A stretch of DNA of 64,000 nt, from contig NZ_JACCFF010000001.1 of NCBI RefSeq assembly GCF_013449725.1, forward strand, positions 930,001-994,000, in the 5' to 3' direction. Below, piece by piece: positions 52,288-61,333 of this stretch (its first letter is position 1; each line of letters opens with the position of its first letter). A program made the translations under genes and the position numbers. The DNA comes from Mycobacteroides sp. LB1. GTDB lineage: Bacteria > Actinomycetota > Actinomycetes > Mycobacteriales > Mycobacteriaceae. The notes below the pieces were generated by a model. That model was given only the letters and a program-made list of their open reading frames with translations. It did no database searches and was not told where the DNA came from.

Positions 52288-53283
52288 ATGTCACGCGATT
52301 GGATGCTGCTAGAGACCCTTGGTGATGAGCCGACGGTCATAGCCATCGGATTGCAGGCCCGCAACATGACGCCGCTCGAGTCGGTGCTGGGCCGCAACCG
52401 GCACCGTCCACTGATCGAGGCGGCGATCACCGAATGTCGGCGTACGGGCGAACCAGCGGTGGCTGTTACCCCGGCACGGGACCGCATCGTGCGCGTGCAT
52501 CCGATATCCATGGGGCAGGTAAACGTCCACGGCGTCCAGGTGTGGTTCGGCCCGGCAGACCTCGAACCGCCGCGACGGCCCATCGCCGGGGCATGCCTAG
52601 GTGATCTGGACACATCGGTCACGACGCTCACCGCCGAGTACTTCGATGTGATGGGTTTCGACCCGCACAACAGGTCCGAGAAACAAGCCATCGCCGAAGG
52701 TCTTGCCCCTGTACTACCAAGTCCGCACAACGTCGAATTGATGGCGAATGTCGTGAACCCCGAACTTGAGGCGACTTTTTGCGGAACTTGTCTGGCCGCC
52801 GACTACCAAGGAAACGTCCTCCAAGTTCACTACGCCGGACGGGCATCCAAGGAAACCAATGCGGCAGGAGCCGTGGAGCGTATCAACAGAATCGTGTGCA
52901 CGCGGGTGGAGAACACCCCCGCCGAGCCACAGGTGGGATTGGCGCAGCAGATCCTGGAGGCGGTCGCCGCCCCCGGAGTCCACCGGCTGCTCATCAATGT
53001 CGACACCTTCGCGGTCCTCAAATGGATCGACACGCCCTACCCCGACCTGGCATGGCGCTATGACCCCGATCGACCCGACAGCATCCATCCTGAGGACGCG
53101 GCCCTGGCGCACGCCATGCGAGAGCAGCTCCGAGCCGGATCAACCGCCGGCGTACTACGGGTGCGAGCCACGTCGGGTGGGTGGCTTCGAGTACATGCGT
53201 CCGCGACCAAATTCGCGTTGCGTGACAATGCTTTCGCGGCACTCGTCACTCTGACTGCCGCGCTGTCGGCGGACTCCGCGTAG
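52288..53283 (+). CDS. PAS/GAF-like DUF5593-type protein, copy 2
   Basis: 331 residues, paralogue of the upstream gene. Shared landmarks: RDWMLLETLGDEPTVIAIG at the start, LGRNRHRPLIEAAI near 38, QVNVHGVQVWFG near 80, QQILEAVAAPGVHRLLINVD near 235 and WIDTPYPDLAWRYDPDRPD near 255 followed by IHPED. The middle part differs (an extra CGTCLAADYQG segment), so the copies have diverged well beyond a recent duplication. Each copy has its own leaderless promoter. Function unknown. Confidence 0.7.
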   Translation: MSRDWMLLETLGDEPTVIAIGLQARNMTPLESVLGRNRHRPLIEAAITECRRTGEPAVAVTPARDRIVRVHPISMGQVNVHGVQVWFGPADLEPPRRPIAGACLGDLDTSVTTLTAEYFDVMGFDPHNRSEKQAIAEGLAPVLPSPHNVELMANVVNPELEATFCGTCLAADYQGNVLQVHYAGRASKETNAAGAVERINRIVCTRVENTPAEPQVGLAQQILEAVAAPGVHRLLINVDTFAVLKWIDTPYPDLAWRYDPDRPDSIHPEDAALAHAMREQLRAGSTAGVLRVRATSGGWLRVHASATKFALRDNAFAALVTLTAALSADSA

Positions 53284-53369
53284 TGAAACGCCGTGGCGCG
53301 GGCGGCTCGCGCGGCCACGCATACACCGGCTCGCGTGGTGGGTCTTTCCCTCAGCCCAACCGTTCTGGA

Positions 53370-53375
53370 TAGGCT
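53370..53375 (+). promoter_or_regulatory. -10 box of the Rv3311-like gene
   Basis: TAGGCT ends six bases before the ATG at 53382; leaderless type. Confidence 0.5.
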
Positions 53376-53381
53376 TGCCGC

Positions 53382-54731
53382 ATGGCTGCTGACATCGTTC
53401 CCATCGAACTCGGCCTCACAGAAGGTGACGTGGTCACCCTGTGGGCCCCGCGGTGGCGCGACGCCGGAGACGAGTGGGAGGCGTTTCTCGGCAAGGACGA
53501 CGATCTATTCGTGTTCGAGTCGGTCGCCGATCTGGTGGCCTTCGTGCGGACCGACAACGACAACGACCTCGTCGACCACCCCGCGTGGTCGGCATTGGGG
53601 TCGCTGTCGGCCGACGAGCTTGAGCCCGACGACGACAATCGCTTCGACCTGATCGGTGTGCCGGAGCTGGTTGCCGACAAGCCAAGTGAGGACGCCGTTG
53701 AGACGCTGCGCGCCACCCTGGCGATCGTGGCCTCTATCGGCGCCGTCTGCGAGCTGGCCCCCATCAACAAACTCATCAACGGCAACCCGGTGCTCACCAC
53801 GCTGTCCGGCGGTGCCGAAAGCTTCACGGGGAAAGATGGATTGAAGCGGTGGAACCAGATCGGTGCCATCGTCGGCAAGTCGTGGGACGCGGTGGTCGAC
53901 GCGATCGACGAGATCGCCGCAACACCGGATGTCGATGAGGAACTTTCCGCCGCCGCTGACGCCGAGCTGCTTGCCGCCGCCGAGAACGCCGTCGACAACG
54001 ACGACCTCGAGGATGACGACGACCTGGAACTACTCGACGAGGAGTCCGATACGGACAGCGAGAGCGCCGAAAAGGACCCAGACGACCCCGACGACACTGA
54101 TGACACCGAGGACGAGTCCGAAGACGAAGACGAGGAATCCGCAGACGACGACGTTGTGGAGGACGACGCAGTTCTCGGCGGCGACGAGGATTTCTGGCTG
54201 GCGGTCGGTATCGACCCGATCCAGATGATCACCAACTCGGGCACGTTCTACACACTGCGCTGCTATCTCAACGACGAGCCGATCTTCCTAGGGCGCAATG
54301 GCAGAATCAGTGTGTTCGGTTCCGAGCGGGCACTGGCCCGGTACCTTGCCGATGAACACGATCACGATCTGGCCGACCTGAGCACCTATGACGACATCCG
54401 CACCGCGGCCACCGACGGCTCGCTGCGGATCGATATCACCGATGACAACATCTACGTGTTCACCGGGCTCGCCGACGACCTGGAAGACGGTATCGACGAG
54501 GTGGACCGCGACCAGCTTGAGCTGGCCGTGGAACTCCTCACCGATGTCGCCGAATACTCCGAGGACGACAGCCTCGACACGGAACTGGACGGCGACACCT
54601 CACTGGGCAAGCTAGTCGGCCATCTGCTCGAACCGGATAAGCACGACGAGCCCAGCGGCCCATTCGCCGACGCAGCCGAGAGCTGGCGGACCCTGGAACG
54701 TGCCATGGAAGCGCGGCTCCGCCGCGAGTGA
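53382..54731 (+). CDS. acidic conserved protein, Rv3311-like (sometimes labelled primosomal protein)
   Basis: 449 residues, very acidic. The N-terminal part (1-180) has VTLWAPRWRDAGDEWEAFLG and VFESVADLVAFVRTDNDNDL, and the C-terminal part (about 265-449) repeats the theme with FYTLRCYLNDEPIFLGRNGR, ISVFGSERALARYLADE, so the protein has two related halves. Between them about 70 residues (205-275) are almost only Asp, Glu, Ser and Thr, surely disordered. No catalytic motif is visible. The name primosomal protein found in some annotations has no sequence support that I can see. Position next to add fits Rv3311. Confidence 0.8.
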   Translation: MAADIVPIELGLTEGDVVTLWAPRWRDAGDEWEAFLGKDDDLFVFESVADLVAFVRTDNDNDLVDHPAWSALGSLSADELEPDDDNRFDLIGVPELVADKPSEDAVETLRATLAIVASIGAVCELAPINKLINGNPVLTTLSGGAESFTGKDGLKRWNQIGAIVGKSWDAVVDAIDEIAATPDVDEELSAAADAELLAAAENAVDNDDLEDDDDLELLDEESDTDSESAEKDPDDPDDTDDTEDESEDEDEESADDDVVEDDAVLGGDEDFWLAVGIDPIQMITNSGTFYTLRCYLNDEPIFLGRNGRISVFGSERALARYLADEHDHDLADLSTYDDIRTAATDGSLRIDITDDNIYVFTGLADDLEDGIDEVDRDQLELAVELLTDVAEYSEDDSLDTELDGDTSLGKLVGHLLEPDKHDEPSGPFADAAESWRTLERAMEARLRRE

Positions 54732-54751
54732 CCGCCCCGGTCTTGGCGCGA

Positions 54752-55840
54752 CTAACCGATTAGGACCGCATATCCCGGTTTGATGACGTCATCGATGATC
54801 GCCAGCCGTTCGTCGAACGGGATGAATGCGGATTTCATCGCGTTGATGGTGAACCGCTGAAGGTCGCTCCAGCCGTATCCGAATGCGTCGACAAGGCGCA
54901 GCATTTCGCGGCTCATCGAGGTATCGCTCATCAGCCGGTTGTCGGTGTTGACGGTCACCCGGAATCGCAGCCGCGCCAGCAGGTCGAAGGGATGATCGGC
55001 GATGCTGTCGACCGCACCCGTCTGCACGTTCGAGCTCGGGCACAGTTCCAGCGGCACCCGCTTGTCACGCAACAGCGATGACAGCCGGCCGAGGTGAGCC
55101 GATCCGTCGGGGGCGACCTCGATATCGTCGACGATGCGCACCCCGTGGCCGAGCCTATCGGCACCGCAGAAGGCAATCGCCTCGTGGATCGACGGTAGCC
55201 CGAATCCCTCACCGGCATGGATGGTGAACCTAGAGTTGGCATTCCGCATGTATTCGAAGGCGTCGAGGTGTCGACTCGGTGGATAGCCCGCCTCGGCTCC
55301 GGCGATATCGAACCCGACGGCACCGCGATCGCGGAACTTCACGGCGAGTTCGGCGATCTCGCGCGACCGGGCGGCATGCCGCATCGCGGTGACCAGCGTG
55401 CGCACCTTGATGCGCTTACCTGCCGCCAGCGCCTGCCGCTCCCCGTCGGCGAATCCGGCCAGCACGGCGTCCATGACGTCATCGAGCGTGAGACCCGCGT
55501 CGATATGAAGCTCCGGCGCGAAACGGATCTCGGCATACACCACGCCATCGGCCGCGAGGTCCTCGACGCACTCGGCCGCGACTCGGTGCAAGGCGGTCGC
55601 CGTCTGCATCACACCCACGGTGTGCGCGAAGGTCTCCAGGTACTGCTCCAAAGAGCCGCTATCGGCGGCGGTGCGGAACCACGAGGCCAAAGCACTCTCG
55701 TCCTCGGCAGGGAGGTTCTCGTACCCGGCCTCCCTGGCCAGATCAAGGACCGTGCGCGGGCGCAGCCCCCCGTCGAGATGGTCATGGAGAAGCGCTTTGG
55801 GAGCCTGGGTGATTGACACCAAATCGAGTTCGGCCGTCAC
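54752..55840 (-). CDS. add: adenosine deaminase
   Basis: 362 residues; converts (deoxy)adenosine to (deoxy)inosine. Zinc-binding start [21 protein letters not shown] near 13-33 (HxH as HDHLDGG), [13 protein letters not shown] near 98, second His in [15 protein letters not shown] near 212 with catalytic Glu, GHGVRIVDD near 236 and the late [12 protein letters not shown] near 297 with the Asp pair. It overlaps deoA (ATGA) and is the last gene of a leftward cdd-deoA-add operon as in Rv3313c-Rv3315c. Confidence 0.95.
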   Translation of the reverse strand: MTAELDLVSITQAPKALLHDHLDGGLRPRTVLDLAREAGYENLPAEDESALASWFRTAADSGSLEQYLETFAHTVGVMQTATALHRVAAECVEDLAADGVVYAEIRFAPELHIDAGLTLDDVMDAVLAGFADGERQALAAGKRIKVRTLVTAMRHAARSREIAELAVKFRDRGAVGFDIAGAEAGYPPSRHLDAFEYMRNANSRFTIHAGEGFGLPSIHEAIAFCGADRLGHGVRIVDDIEVAPDGSAHLGRLSSLLRDKRVPLELCPSSNVQTGAVDSIADHPFDLLARLRFRVTVNTDNRLMSDTSMSREMLRLVDAFGYGWSDLQRFTINAMKSAFIPFDERLAIIDDVIKPGYAVLIG

Positions 55841-57135
55841 ACCGAAAGTCTATCGATGATGAGTGGCGCGGAGGTGGGTGCCGCACCGATGTCCCAACCA
55901 CCGTCCAGAGCTTCGAGTGCGGCCGGCATGCGTTCGGCGGTGTCGGTGTACAGCGTGAACAGCGGTTCGCCTGCGATAACCGATTCGCCCGGACGTCGGT
56001 GAATACGCACCCCGGCACCGTGTTGCACAGTGTCGCCGGGACGGCTACGCCCGGCCCCGAGCCGCCACGCGGCGATCCCGACCGGCATCGCGTCGATCCG
56101 GTGCATGACACCACTGGACGGGGCGAGCACGGTCTCCTGGCACCGCCCGACCGGCAGCGGCACCGAAAGATCGCCACCTTGCGCACGGATCATCGCCCGG
56201 AACACATCCATCGCGGTGCCATCGGTCAAGGTCGTCACCGGGTCCTTGCCGTCGATGCCCGCGGCGGCGAGCATCTCGCGGGCGAGAGCAATGGTCAGCG
56301 CGATGACGTCATCGGGACCTCCCCCCGCCAGCACGTCCAACGACTCCTGCACTTCGATGGCGTTTCCCGCCGTGGCCCCCAGCGGCGTATCCATCGCGGT
56401 GAGCAAGGCGCTGGTGACGACCCCGTGTGCGGTACCCAGATCGACCATCGCCGAGGCCAATTGGCGCGCTTGCTGCTCAGACTTCATGAAAGCGCCCGCG
56501 CCCACCTTGACGTCCAGTACCAGCGCAGCCGTGCCCTCGGCGAGTTTCTTGCTCATGATCGACCCGGCGATAAGTGGTATCGATTCCACGGTGCCGGTGA
56601 TATCCCTCAGCGCGTAGAGCTTTCGGTCGGCGGGCGCCAATGACGCTCCGGCTGCGCAGATCACCGCCCCGACTTCGGAAAGCTGGTGACGTATCTCGTC
56701 ATTCGTGAGGTCGACGCGGATGCCCGCGATGGACTCAATCTTGTCGAGGGTGCCACCGGTATGCCCGAGGCCACGTCCGGAAAGCTGAGGAACCGCCGCT
56801 CCGCAGGCTGCGACGACGGCCACCAGCGGCAGGCTGATCTTGTCTCCTACCCCTCCCGTGGAGTGTTTGTCGACGGTCGGGCGGGTCAAGCCCGACAGAT
56901 TCAGTCGCTCGCCGGAGGCGAGTATCGCGGCGGTCCACGCCGTCGTTTCGTCGGTGTTCATGCCGCGCAGGTAGATGGCCATCAGCAGGGCGGCCACCTG
57001 TTCCTCACCAATGTCGCCACGGGTGTACTCACCGATCAACCAGTCGATCGCTCCCGCACTCAGTTCACCGCCATCACGCTTGGTCGCGATGACCGACGGC
57101 ATGTCAAAGATGTAGGCGCGCGATGAGTCGGCCAT
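55837..57135 (-). CDS. deoA: thymidine phosphorylase
   Basis: 432 residues; phosphorolysis of thymidine to thymine and deoxyribose 1-phosphate. [31 protein letters not shown] near 12 and the family signature [23 protein letters not shown] near 77-100 are plain, as are [18 protein letters not shown] near 118 and the closing [14 protein letters not shown]. Operon of pyrimidine/purine nucleoside salvage with cdd and add. Start ATG 57135, overlapping the cdd stop. Confidence 0.95.
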   Translation of the reverse strand: MADSSRAYIFDMPSVIATKRDGGELSAGAIDWLIGEYTRGDIGEEQVAALLMAIYLRGMNTDETTAWTAAILASGERLNLSGLTRPTVDKHSTGGVGDKISLPLVAVVAACGAAVPQLSGRGLGHTGGTLDKIESIAGIRVDLTNDEIRHQLSEVGAVICAAGASLAPADRKLYALRDITGTVESIPLIAGSIMSKKLAEGTAALVLDVKVGAGAFMKSEQQARQLASAMVDLGTAHGVVTSALLTAMDTPLGATAGNAIEVQESLDVLAGGGPDDVIALTIALAREMLAAAGIDGKDPVTTLTDGTAMDVFRAMIRAQGGDLSVPLPVGRCQETVLAPSSGVMHRIDAMPVGIAAWRLGAGRSRPGDTVQHGAGVRIHRRPGESVIAGEPLFTLYTDTAERMPAALEALDGGWDIGAAPTSAPLIIDRLSV

Positions 57136-57533
57136 CAGATCCTCCCCCTGTCGAGGTCGTCGGGGCCGAAGGCCTCCGGGAGCAACTCGGCAAGACGTCG
57201 TGGCGCGTCGCCGTGATCGATGAGCAGGTCAGGGCCGCCGTGTTCGAGGAGCAGCTGACGGCACCGGCCGCAGGGCATCAGCGGCTCGCCGCGGGAATCG
57301 ACACAGGACAGCGCCACCAACCGGCCCCCGCCGGTGGAGAACAGGGCGCAGACCACAGAACACTCCGCGCAGAGACCCAGCCCATATGAGACATTCTCCA
57401 CATTGCAGCCGGCGATCACGCGACCGTCGTCGACTAGGGCAGCGGCCCCCACCGGGTACTTCGAATACGGCGCATACGCATGCTTGGTAACCGCGTATGC
57501 CTTGTCCCGCAATTCATTCCAGTCAATCACCAT
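57135..57533 (-). CDS. cdd: cytidine deaminase
   Basis: 132 residues, homotetrameric type; deaminates cytidine and deoxycytidine. AYAPYSKYPVGAAALVDDGRVI near 20, catalytic CNVENVSYGLGLCAECSVVCAL near 43-64 (C-A-E with zinc Cys) and PCGRCRQLLLEHG near 86-98 (PCxxC) complete the zinc site. AGGGAGGT lies ahead of the start; ATG 57533 or the adjacent GTG. First gene of the cdd-deoA-add operon, divergent from sdhCDAB. Confidence 0.94.
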   Translation of the reverse strand: MVIDWNELRDKAYAVTKHAYAPYSKYPVGAAALVDDGRVIAGCNVENVSYGLGLCAECSVVCALFSTGGGRLVALSCVDSRGEPLMPCGRCRQLLLEHGGPDLLIDHGDAPRRLAELLPEAFGPDDLDRGRI

Positions 57534-57592
57534 GATCGAGAGACCTCCCTGTCGACCCTACGAGACGCACATCGGGCCATCATTTGCTCGTG

Positions 57593-57611
57593 CAAGGTTT
57601 ACCTAACTTAC
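57593..57611. promoter_or_regulatory. weak IdeR-box-like sequence in the cdd-sdhC spacer
   Basis: CAAGGTTTACCTAACTTAC contains the palindrome AGGTTTACCT and matches 12 of 19 positions of the mycobacterial IdeR consensus recalled as TTAGGTTAGGCTAACCTAA. Succinate dehydrogenase is an iron-sulfur enzyme, so iron control would make sense, but the match is below what is normally accepted. Confidence 0.25.
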
Positions 57612-57791
57612 TTTGGAGTACGGTGCATTTCGGCGCTTTTCGCGCTCACACGATTTCGGCGCCACATCGGAATGGGTTTACAGTTCCACTGACGGTTCGC
57701 CGACCACCGTTGGGCCAGCGGTTGCGCGTCATGGACGCCCCCATTTACCGCTCCGCTTGGCCCCAGTCCACCATTGGTGTTGGAGGCCCAC

Positions 57792-58214
57792 GTGACGACT
57801 GCGACGCCCGAAACGGCCACATCTGGCCGCCAAGGTAATCGCCTCAAGCGATCGCTATACCGTGGTGATCCAGGAATGTGGTCCTGGGTCCTGCATCGCA
57901 TTACCGGTGCCACGATTTTCTTCTTCCTCTTCGTTCACGTCTTGGATACCGCCCTCGTTCGGGTGAGCCCCGAGACGTACAACGCGGTGATCGAGACCTA
58001 CAAGACCCCGCTCGTCGGCCTGATGGAACTCGGACTCGTAGCGGCGGTCTTGTATCACGCGCTGAACGGCGTCCGAGTCATCCTCGTCGATTTCTGGTCG
58101 AAGGGCCCGCGTTATCAGCGGCTCATGCTGTGGATCATCGGCGCTGTCTGGTTCGTGGTAATGGTTCCGGCGGCCGCCCGGCTGCTGATGCATATGGCGG
58201 AGCGATTCCTGTGA
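57792..58214 (+). CDS. sdhC: succinate dehydrogenase cytochrome b subunit SdhC
   Basis: 140 residues, three membrane helices. RGDPGMWSWVLHRITGATIF near 25-44 carries the conserved S/W-x-x-HRITG haem and quinone motif, followed by LYHALNGVRVILVDFWSKG near 85-103. It anchors SdhAB at the membrane. GGAGG five bases before GTG 57792 sets the start, rather than TTG 57774. Its stop overlaps sdhD as GTGA. Confidence 0.92.
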   Translation: MTTATPETATSGRQGNRLKRSLYRGDPGMWSWVLHRITGATIFFFLFVHVLDTALVRVSPETYNAVIETYKTPLVGLMELGLVAAVLYHALNGVRVILVDFWSKGPRYQRLMLWIIGAVWFVVMVPAAARLLMHMAERFL

Positions 58215-58693
58215 CAACTCCTCAGACCGGCCCGAACGCGAGCACTCGCGCCAGCGGTCGCCCCGCTCCCGTGATGGAGCGCAACTACGACCGCCCTGCC
58301 GCGCTGGACAATCCGCGCGCACCACGGCGCGCATCGGGCATGCCCAATTTCGAGAAGTACGCGTGGATCTTCATGCGGTTGTCGGGCATCGTCCTGATCT
58401 TCCTGGCGCTGGGCCACCTATTCATCATGCTGATGTGGGACAACGGCGTGTACCGCCTCGACTTCAACTTCGTGGCGCAGCGCTGGGCAAGCCCGTTCTG
58501 GCAGACCTGGGACCTGACGATGCTGTGGCTCGCCCAACTGCACGGCGGTAACGGGATGCGCACGATCATCGCCGATTACACCCGTAAGGATTCGACCCGG
58601 TTCTGGCTCAATTGCCTGCTGGCGCTGTCGATCATCTTCACGGTGGTGCTCGGCACGTACGTCCTGCTGACCTTCAACCCGAATATCGGTTAG
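58211..58693 (+). CDS. sdhD: succinate dehydrogenase membrane subunit SdhD
   Basis: 160 residues; polar N-terminal 55 residues, then three membrane helices. FEKYAWIFMRLSGIVLIFLA near 52-71, LGHLFIMLMWDNGVYRLDF and WLAQLHGGNGMRTIIADY near 117 are the mycobacterial SdhD marks with a haem-binding His. The GTG at 58211 overlaps the sdhC stop; a longer in-frame stretch upstream lies inside sdhC and is not used. Confidence 0.92.
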   Translation: MTTPQTGPNASTRASGRPAPVMERNYDRPAALDNPRAPRRASGMPNFEKYAWIFMRLSGIVLIFLALGHLFIMLMWDNGVYRLDFNFVAQRWASPFWQTWDLTMLWLAQLHGGNGMRTIIADYTRKDSTRFWLNCLLALSIIFTVVLGTYVLLTFNPNIG

Positions 58694-58703
58694 GGGCTCG
58701 TTT

Positions 58704-60470
58704 ATGCCTTCGGCAACTATCCAGGAACATCGGTACGACGTCGTCATCGTCGGTGCAGGCGGCGCAGGCATGCGCGCCGCCGTGGAGGCCGGACCTCGGG
58801 TTCGTACCGCGGTACTCACCAAGCTGTACCCGACGCGCAGCCACACCGGCGCCGCCCAGGGCGGCATGTGCGCCGCGCTGGCCAATGTCGAAGAAGACAA
58901 CTGGGAGTGGCACACCTTCGACACCGTCAAGGGCGGCGACTATCTCGCCGACCAGGACGCCGTGGAGATCATGTGCAAGGAGGCCATCGACGCCGTCCTC
59001 GATCTCGAGAAGATGGGTATGCCGTTCAACCGGACACCCCAGGGCCGCATCGACCAGCGCCGCTTCGGCGGCCACACCCGCGACCACGGTAAGGCGCCGG
59101 TGCGCCGGGCCTGCTATGCCGCGGACCGTACCGGGCACATGATCCTGCAGACGCTGTACCAAAACTGCGTCAAGCACGATGTCGAGTTCTACAACGAGTT
59201 CTACGCGCTGGACGTCGTCCTCACCGAGACACCCAATGGCCCGGTGGCCACCGGCATCGTCGCCTACGAGCTCGCGACCGGTGACATCCACGTGTTCCAC
59301 GCCAAGGCAATCGTTTTCGCCACCGGCGGCTCGGGACGCATGTACAAGACCACGTCCAACGCGCACACCCTGACCGGCGACGGCCTCGGTATCGTGTTCC
59401 GCAAGGGACTTCCGTTGGAAGACATGGAATTCCACCAGTTCCATCCGACAGGCCTTGCCGGCCTGGGCATCTTGATTTCCGAAGCCGTGCGCGGCGAGGG
59501 CGGTCGCCTGCTCAACGCCGACGGCGAGCGGTTCATGGAGCGCTACGCCCCCACCATCGTCGACCTGGCCCCCCGCGATATCGTCGCGCGGTCAATGGTT
59601 CTCGAGGTACTTGAGGGCCGCGGCGCCGGACCGAACAAAGACTACGTCTACATCGACGTGCGTCACCTCGGTGCCGAGGTGCTGGAAGCGAAGCTGCCGG
59701 ATATCACCGAATTCGCCCGCACCTACCTGGGCGTCGACCCGGTCACCGAGCTGGTTCCGGTGTACCCCACCTGCCACTACGTGATGGGCGGTATCCCGAC
59801 CAACATCACGGGACAGGTGTTGCGCGACAACGACAACATCGTCCCCGGCCTCTACGCGGCCGGTGAATGCGCATGCGTCTCGGTACACGGCGCCAACCGA
59901 TTGGGCACCAACTCGCTGCTGGACATCAACGTGTTTGGGCGCCGGGCGGGTATCGCCGCGGCCGAATACGCCGAAGCCCACGACTTCATCGACCTGCCAG
60001 AGAACCCGGCGACGATGGTCACCGACTGGGTGGCCGATGTCCTGTCCGAGCACGGCGATGAGCGGGTGGCCGATATCCGCACCGAGCTGCAGCAGTCGAT
60101 GGACAACAACGCCGCGGTGTTCCGCACCGAGGAGACCCTCAAGCAGGCGTTACAGGATATCCACCGGCTCAAGGAGCGGTACAGCCGAATCACGGTGCAC
60201 GACAAGGGCAAGCGCTACAACAGCGATCTGCTTGAGGCGATCGAGCTGGGCTTCCTGCTTGAACTCGCCGAGGTGACCGTGGTGGGCGCGCTCAACCGCA
60301 AGGAATCCCGCGGCGGACATGCCCGCGAGGACTACCCGAACCGCGACGACACCAACTACATGCGGCACACCATGGCCTACAAGCAGGGTGCCGAACTGCT
60401 CTCAGATATCCGGCTGGACTACAAGCCTGTGGTCCAGACCCGGTACGAGCCGATGGAACGGAAGTACTGA
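58704..60470 (+). CDS. sdhA: succinate dehydrogenase flavoprotein subunit SdhA
   Basis: 588 residues. FAD loop VVIVGAGGAGMRAAVEAG near 14, the FAD-linking His in PTRSHTGAAQGGMCAAL near 46-62, substrate-side GHTRDHGKAPVRRACYAADR near 125, EFHQFHPTGLAGLGILISEAVRGEGG near 240, and CACVSVHGANRLGTNSLLD near 390. It oxidises succinate to fumarate and passes electrons through SdhB to menaquinone. Third gene of sdhCDAB, the Sdh2-type complex of mycobacteria (Rv3316-Rv3319). Confidence 0.96.
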   Translation: MPSATIQEHRYDVVIVGAGGAGMRAAVEAGPRVRTAVLTKLYPTRSHTGAAQGGMCAALANVEEDNWEWHTFDTVKGGDYLADQDAVEIMCKEAIDAVLDLEKMGMPFNRTPQGRIDQRRFGGHTRDHGKAPVRRACYAADRTGHMILQTLYQNCVKHDVEFYNEFYALDVVLTETPNGPVATGIVAYELATGDIHVFHAKAIVFATGGSGRMYKTTSNAHTLTGDGLGIVFRKGLPLEDMEFHQFHPTGLAGLGILISEAVRGEGGRLLNADGERFMERYAPTIVDLAPRDIVARSMVLEVLEGRGAGPNKDYVYIDVRHLGAEVLEAKLPDITEFARTYLGVDPVTELVPVYPTCHYVMGGIPTNITGQVLRDNDNIVPGLYAAGECACVSVHGANRLGTNSLLDINVFGRRAGIAAAEYAEAHDFIDLPENPATMVTDWVADVLSEHGDERVADIRTELQQSMDNNAAVFRTEETLKQALQDIHRLKERYSRITVHDKGKRYNSDLLEAIELGFLLELAEVTVVGALNRKESRGGHAREDYPNRDDTNYMRHTMAYKQGAELLSDIRLDYKPVVQTRYEPMERKY

Positions 60471-60471
60471 G

Positions 60472-61254
60472 ATGACCGCGGTTATCGAGAAAGCCGAAGT
60501 AGGAGATCCACCGCTGCCGCCGGTCCCCGAGGGCGCCGTCATGGTCGAGCTCAAGATCCAGCGCTTCAATCCCGAGGATCCCGATGCAGCCGGCTGGCAG
60601 AGCTTCCGCGTGCCATGCCTGTCGACGGACCGGCTGCTGAACCTGCTGCTGTACGTGAAGGGCTACCTCGACGGCACGCTGACCTTCCGCCGGTCCTGCG
60701 CGCACGGCGTGTGCGGCTCGGATGCCATGCGGATCAACGGCGTCAACCGGCTGGCCTGCAAGGTACTGATGCGGGACCTGCTGCCCAAGAACTCCAAGAA
60801 GACGCTGACCATCACCATCGAGCCGATCCGCGGCCTTCCCGTGGAGAAGGACCTCGTGGTCAACATGGAACCGTTCTTCGACGCGTTCCGCGCGGTGAAG
60901 CCGTTCATGATCACCAGCGGCAATGCGCCGACGCGCGAATACATCCAGAGCCAAACCGACCGTGCGCGCTTCGATGACACCACCAAGTGCATCCTGTGCG
61001 CCTGCTGCACCACCAGCTGCCCGGTGTTCTGGAGCGATGGAAGCTACTTCGGTCCCGCGGCGATCGTCAACGCGCACCGGTTCATCTTCGACAGCCGCGA
61101 TGAGGCCGCCGCCGAGCGTCTGGACATCCTCAACGACATCGACGGAGTGTGGCGCTGCCGCACCACCTTCAACTGCACCGACGCCTGCCCGCGCGGTATC
61201 GAGGTCACCAAGGCGATCCAAGAGGTCAAGCGCGCGCTGATGTTCGCGCGCTGA
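60472..61254 (+). CDS. sdhB: succinate dehydrogenase iron-sulfur subunit SdhB
   Basis: 260 residues. The 2Fe-2S domain has SCAHGVCGSDAMRINGVNRLAC near 75-96; the C-terminal ferredoxin domain has KCILCACCTTSCPVFW near 168-183 and FNCTDACPRGIEVTKAI near 228, supplying the 4Fe-4S and 3Fe-4S clusters. The start ATG lies one base after the sdhA stop. End of the operon. Confidence 0.95.
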   Translation: MTAVIEKAEVGDPPLPPVPEGAVMVELKIQRFNPEDPDAAGWQSFRVPCLSTDRLLNLLLYVKGYLDGTLTFRRSCAHGVCGSDAMRINGVNRLACKVLMRDLLPKNSKKTLTITIEPIRGLPVEKDLVVNMEPFFDAFRAVKPFMITSGNAPTREYIQSQTDRARFDDTTKCILCACCTTSCPVFWSDGSYFGPAAIVNAHRFIFDSRDEAAAERLDILNDIDGVWRCRTTFNCTDACPRGIEVTKAIQEVKRALMFAR

Positions 61255-61298
61255 CAGCTCTCCCCTTCCGCCCCTCGCCGAGCGGGTGGTTGACGGTC

Positions 61299-61325
61299 TG
61301 TCACACATCTGTGGGCTGTCTCGTC
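61299..61325 (+). promoter_or_regulatory. ECF41 sigma-factor-type promoter
   Basis: TGTCACA (61299-61305), 16 bases, then CGTC (61322-61325) matches exactly the ECF41 consensus TGTCACA-N16/17-CGTC known for this sigma group. The predicted start is about seven bases further, at or next to the ATG at 61334, so the mRNA would be leaderless. The ECF41 sigma gene lies immediately downstream on the other strand. Confidence 0.8.
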
Positions 61326-61333
61326 ATACGGGT

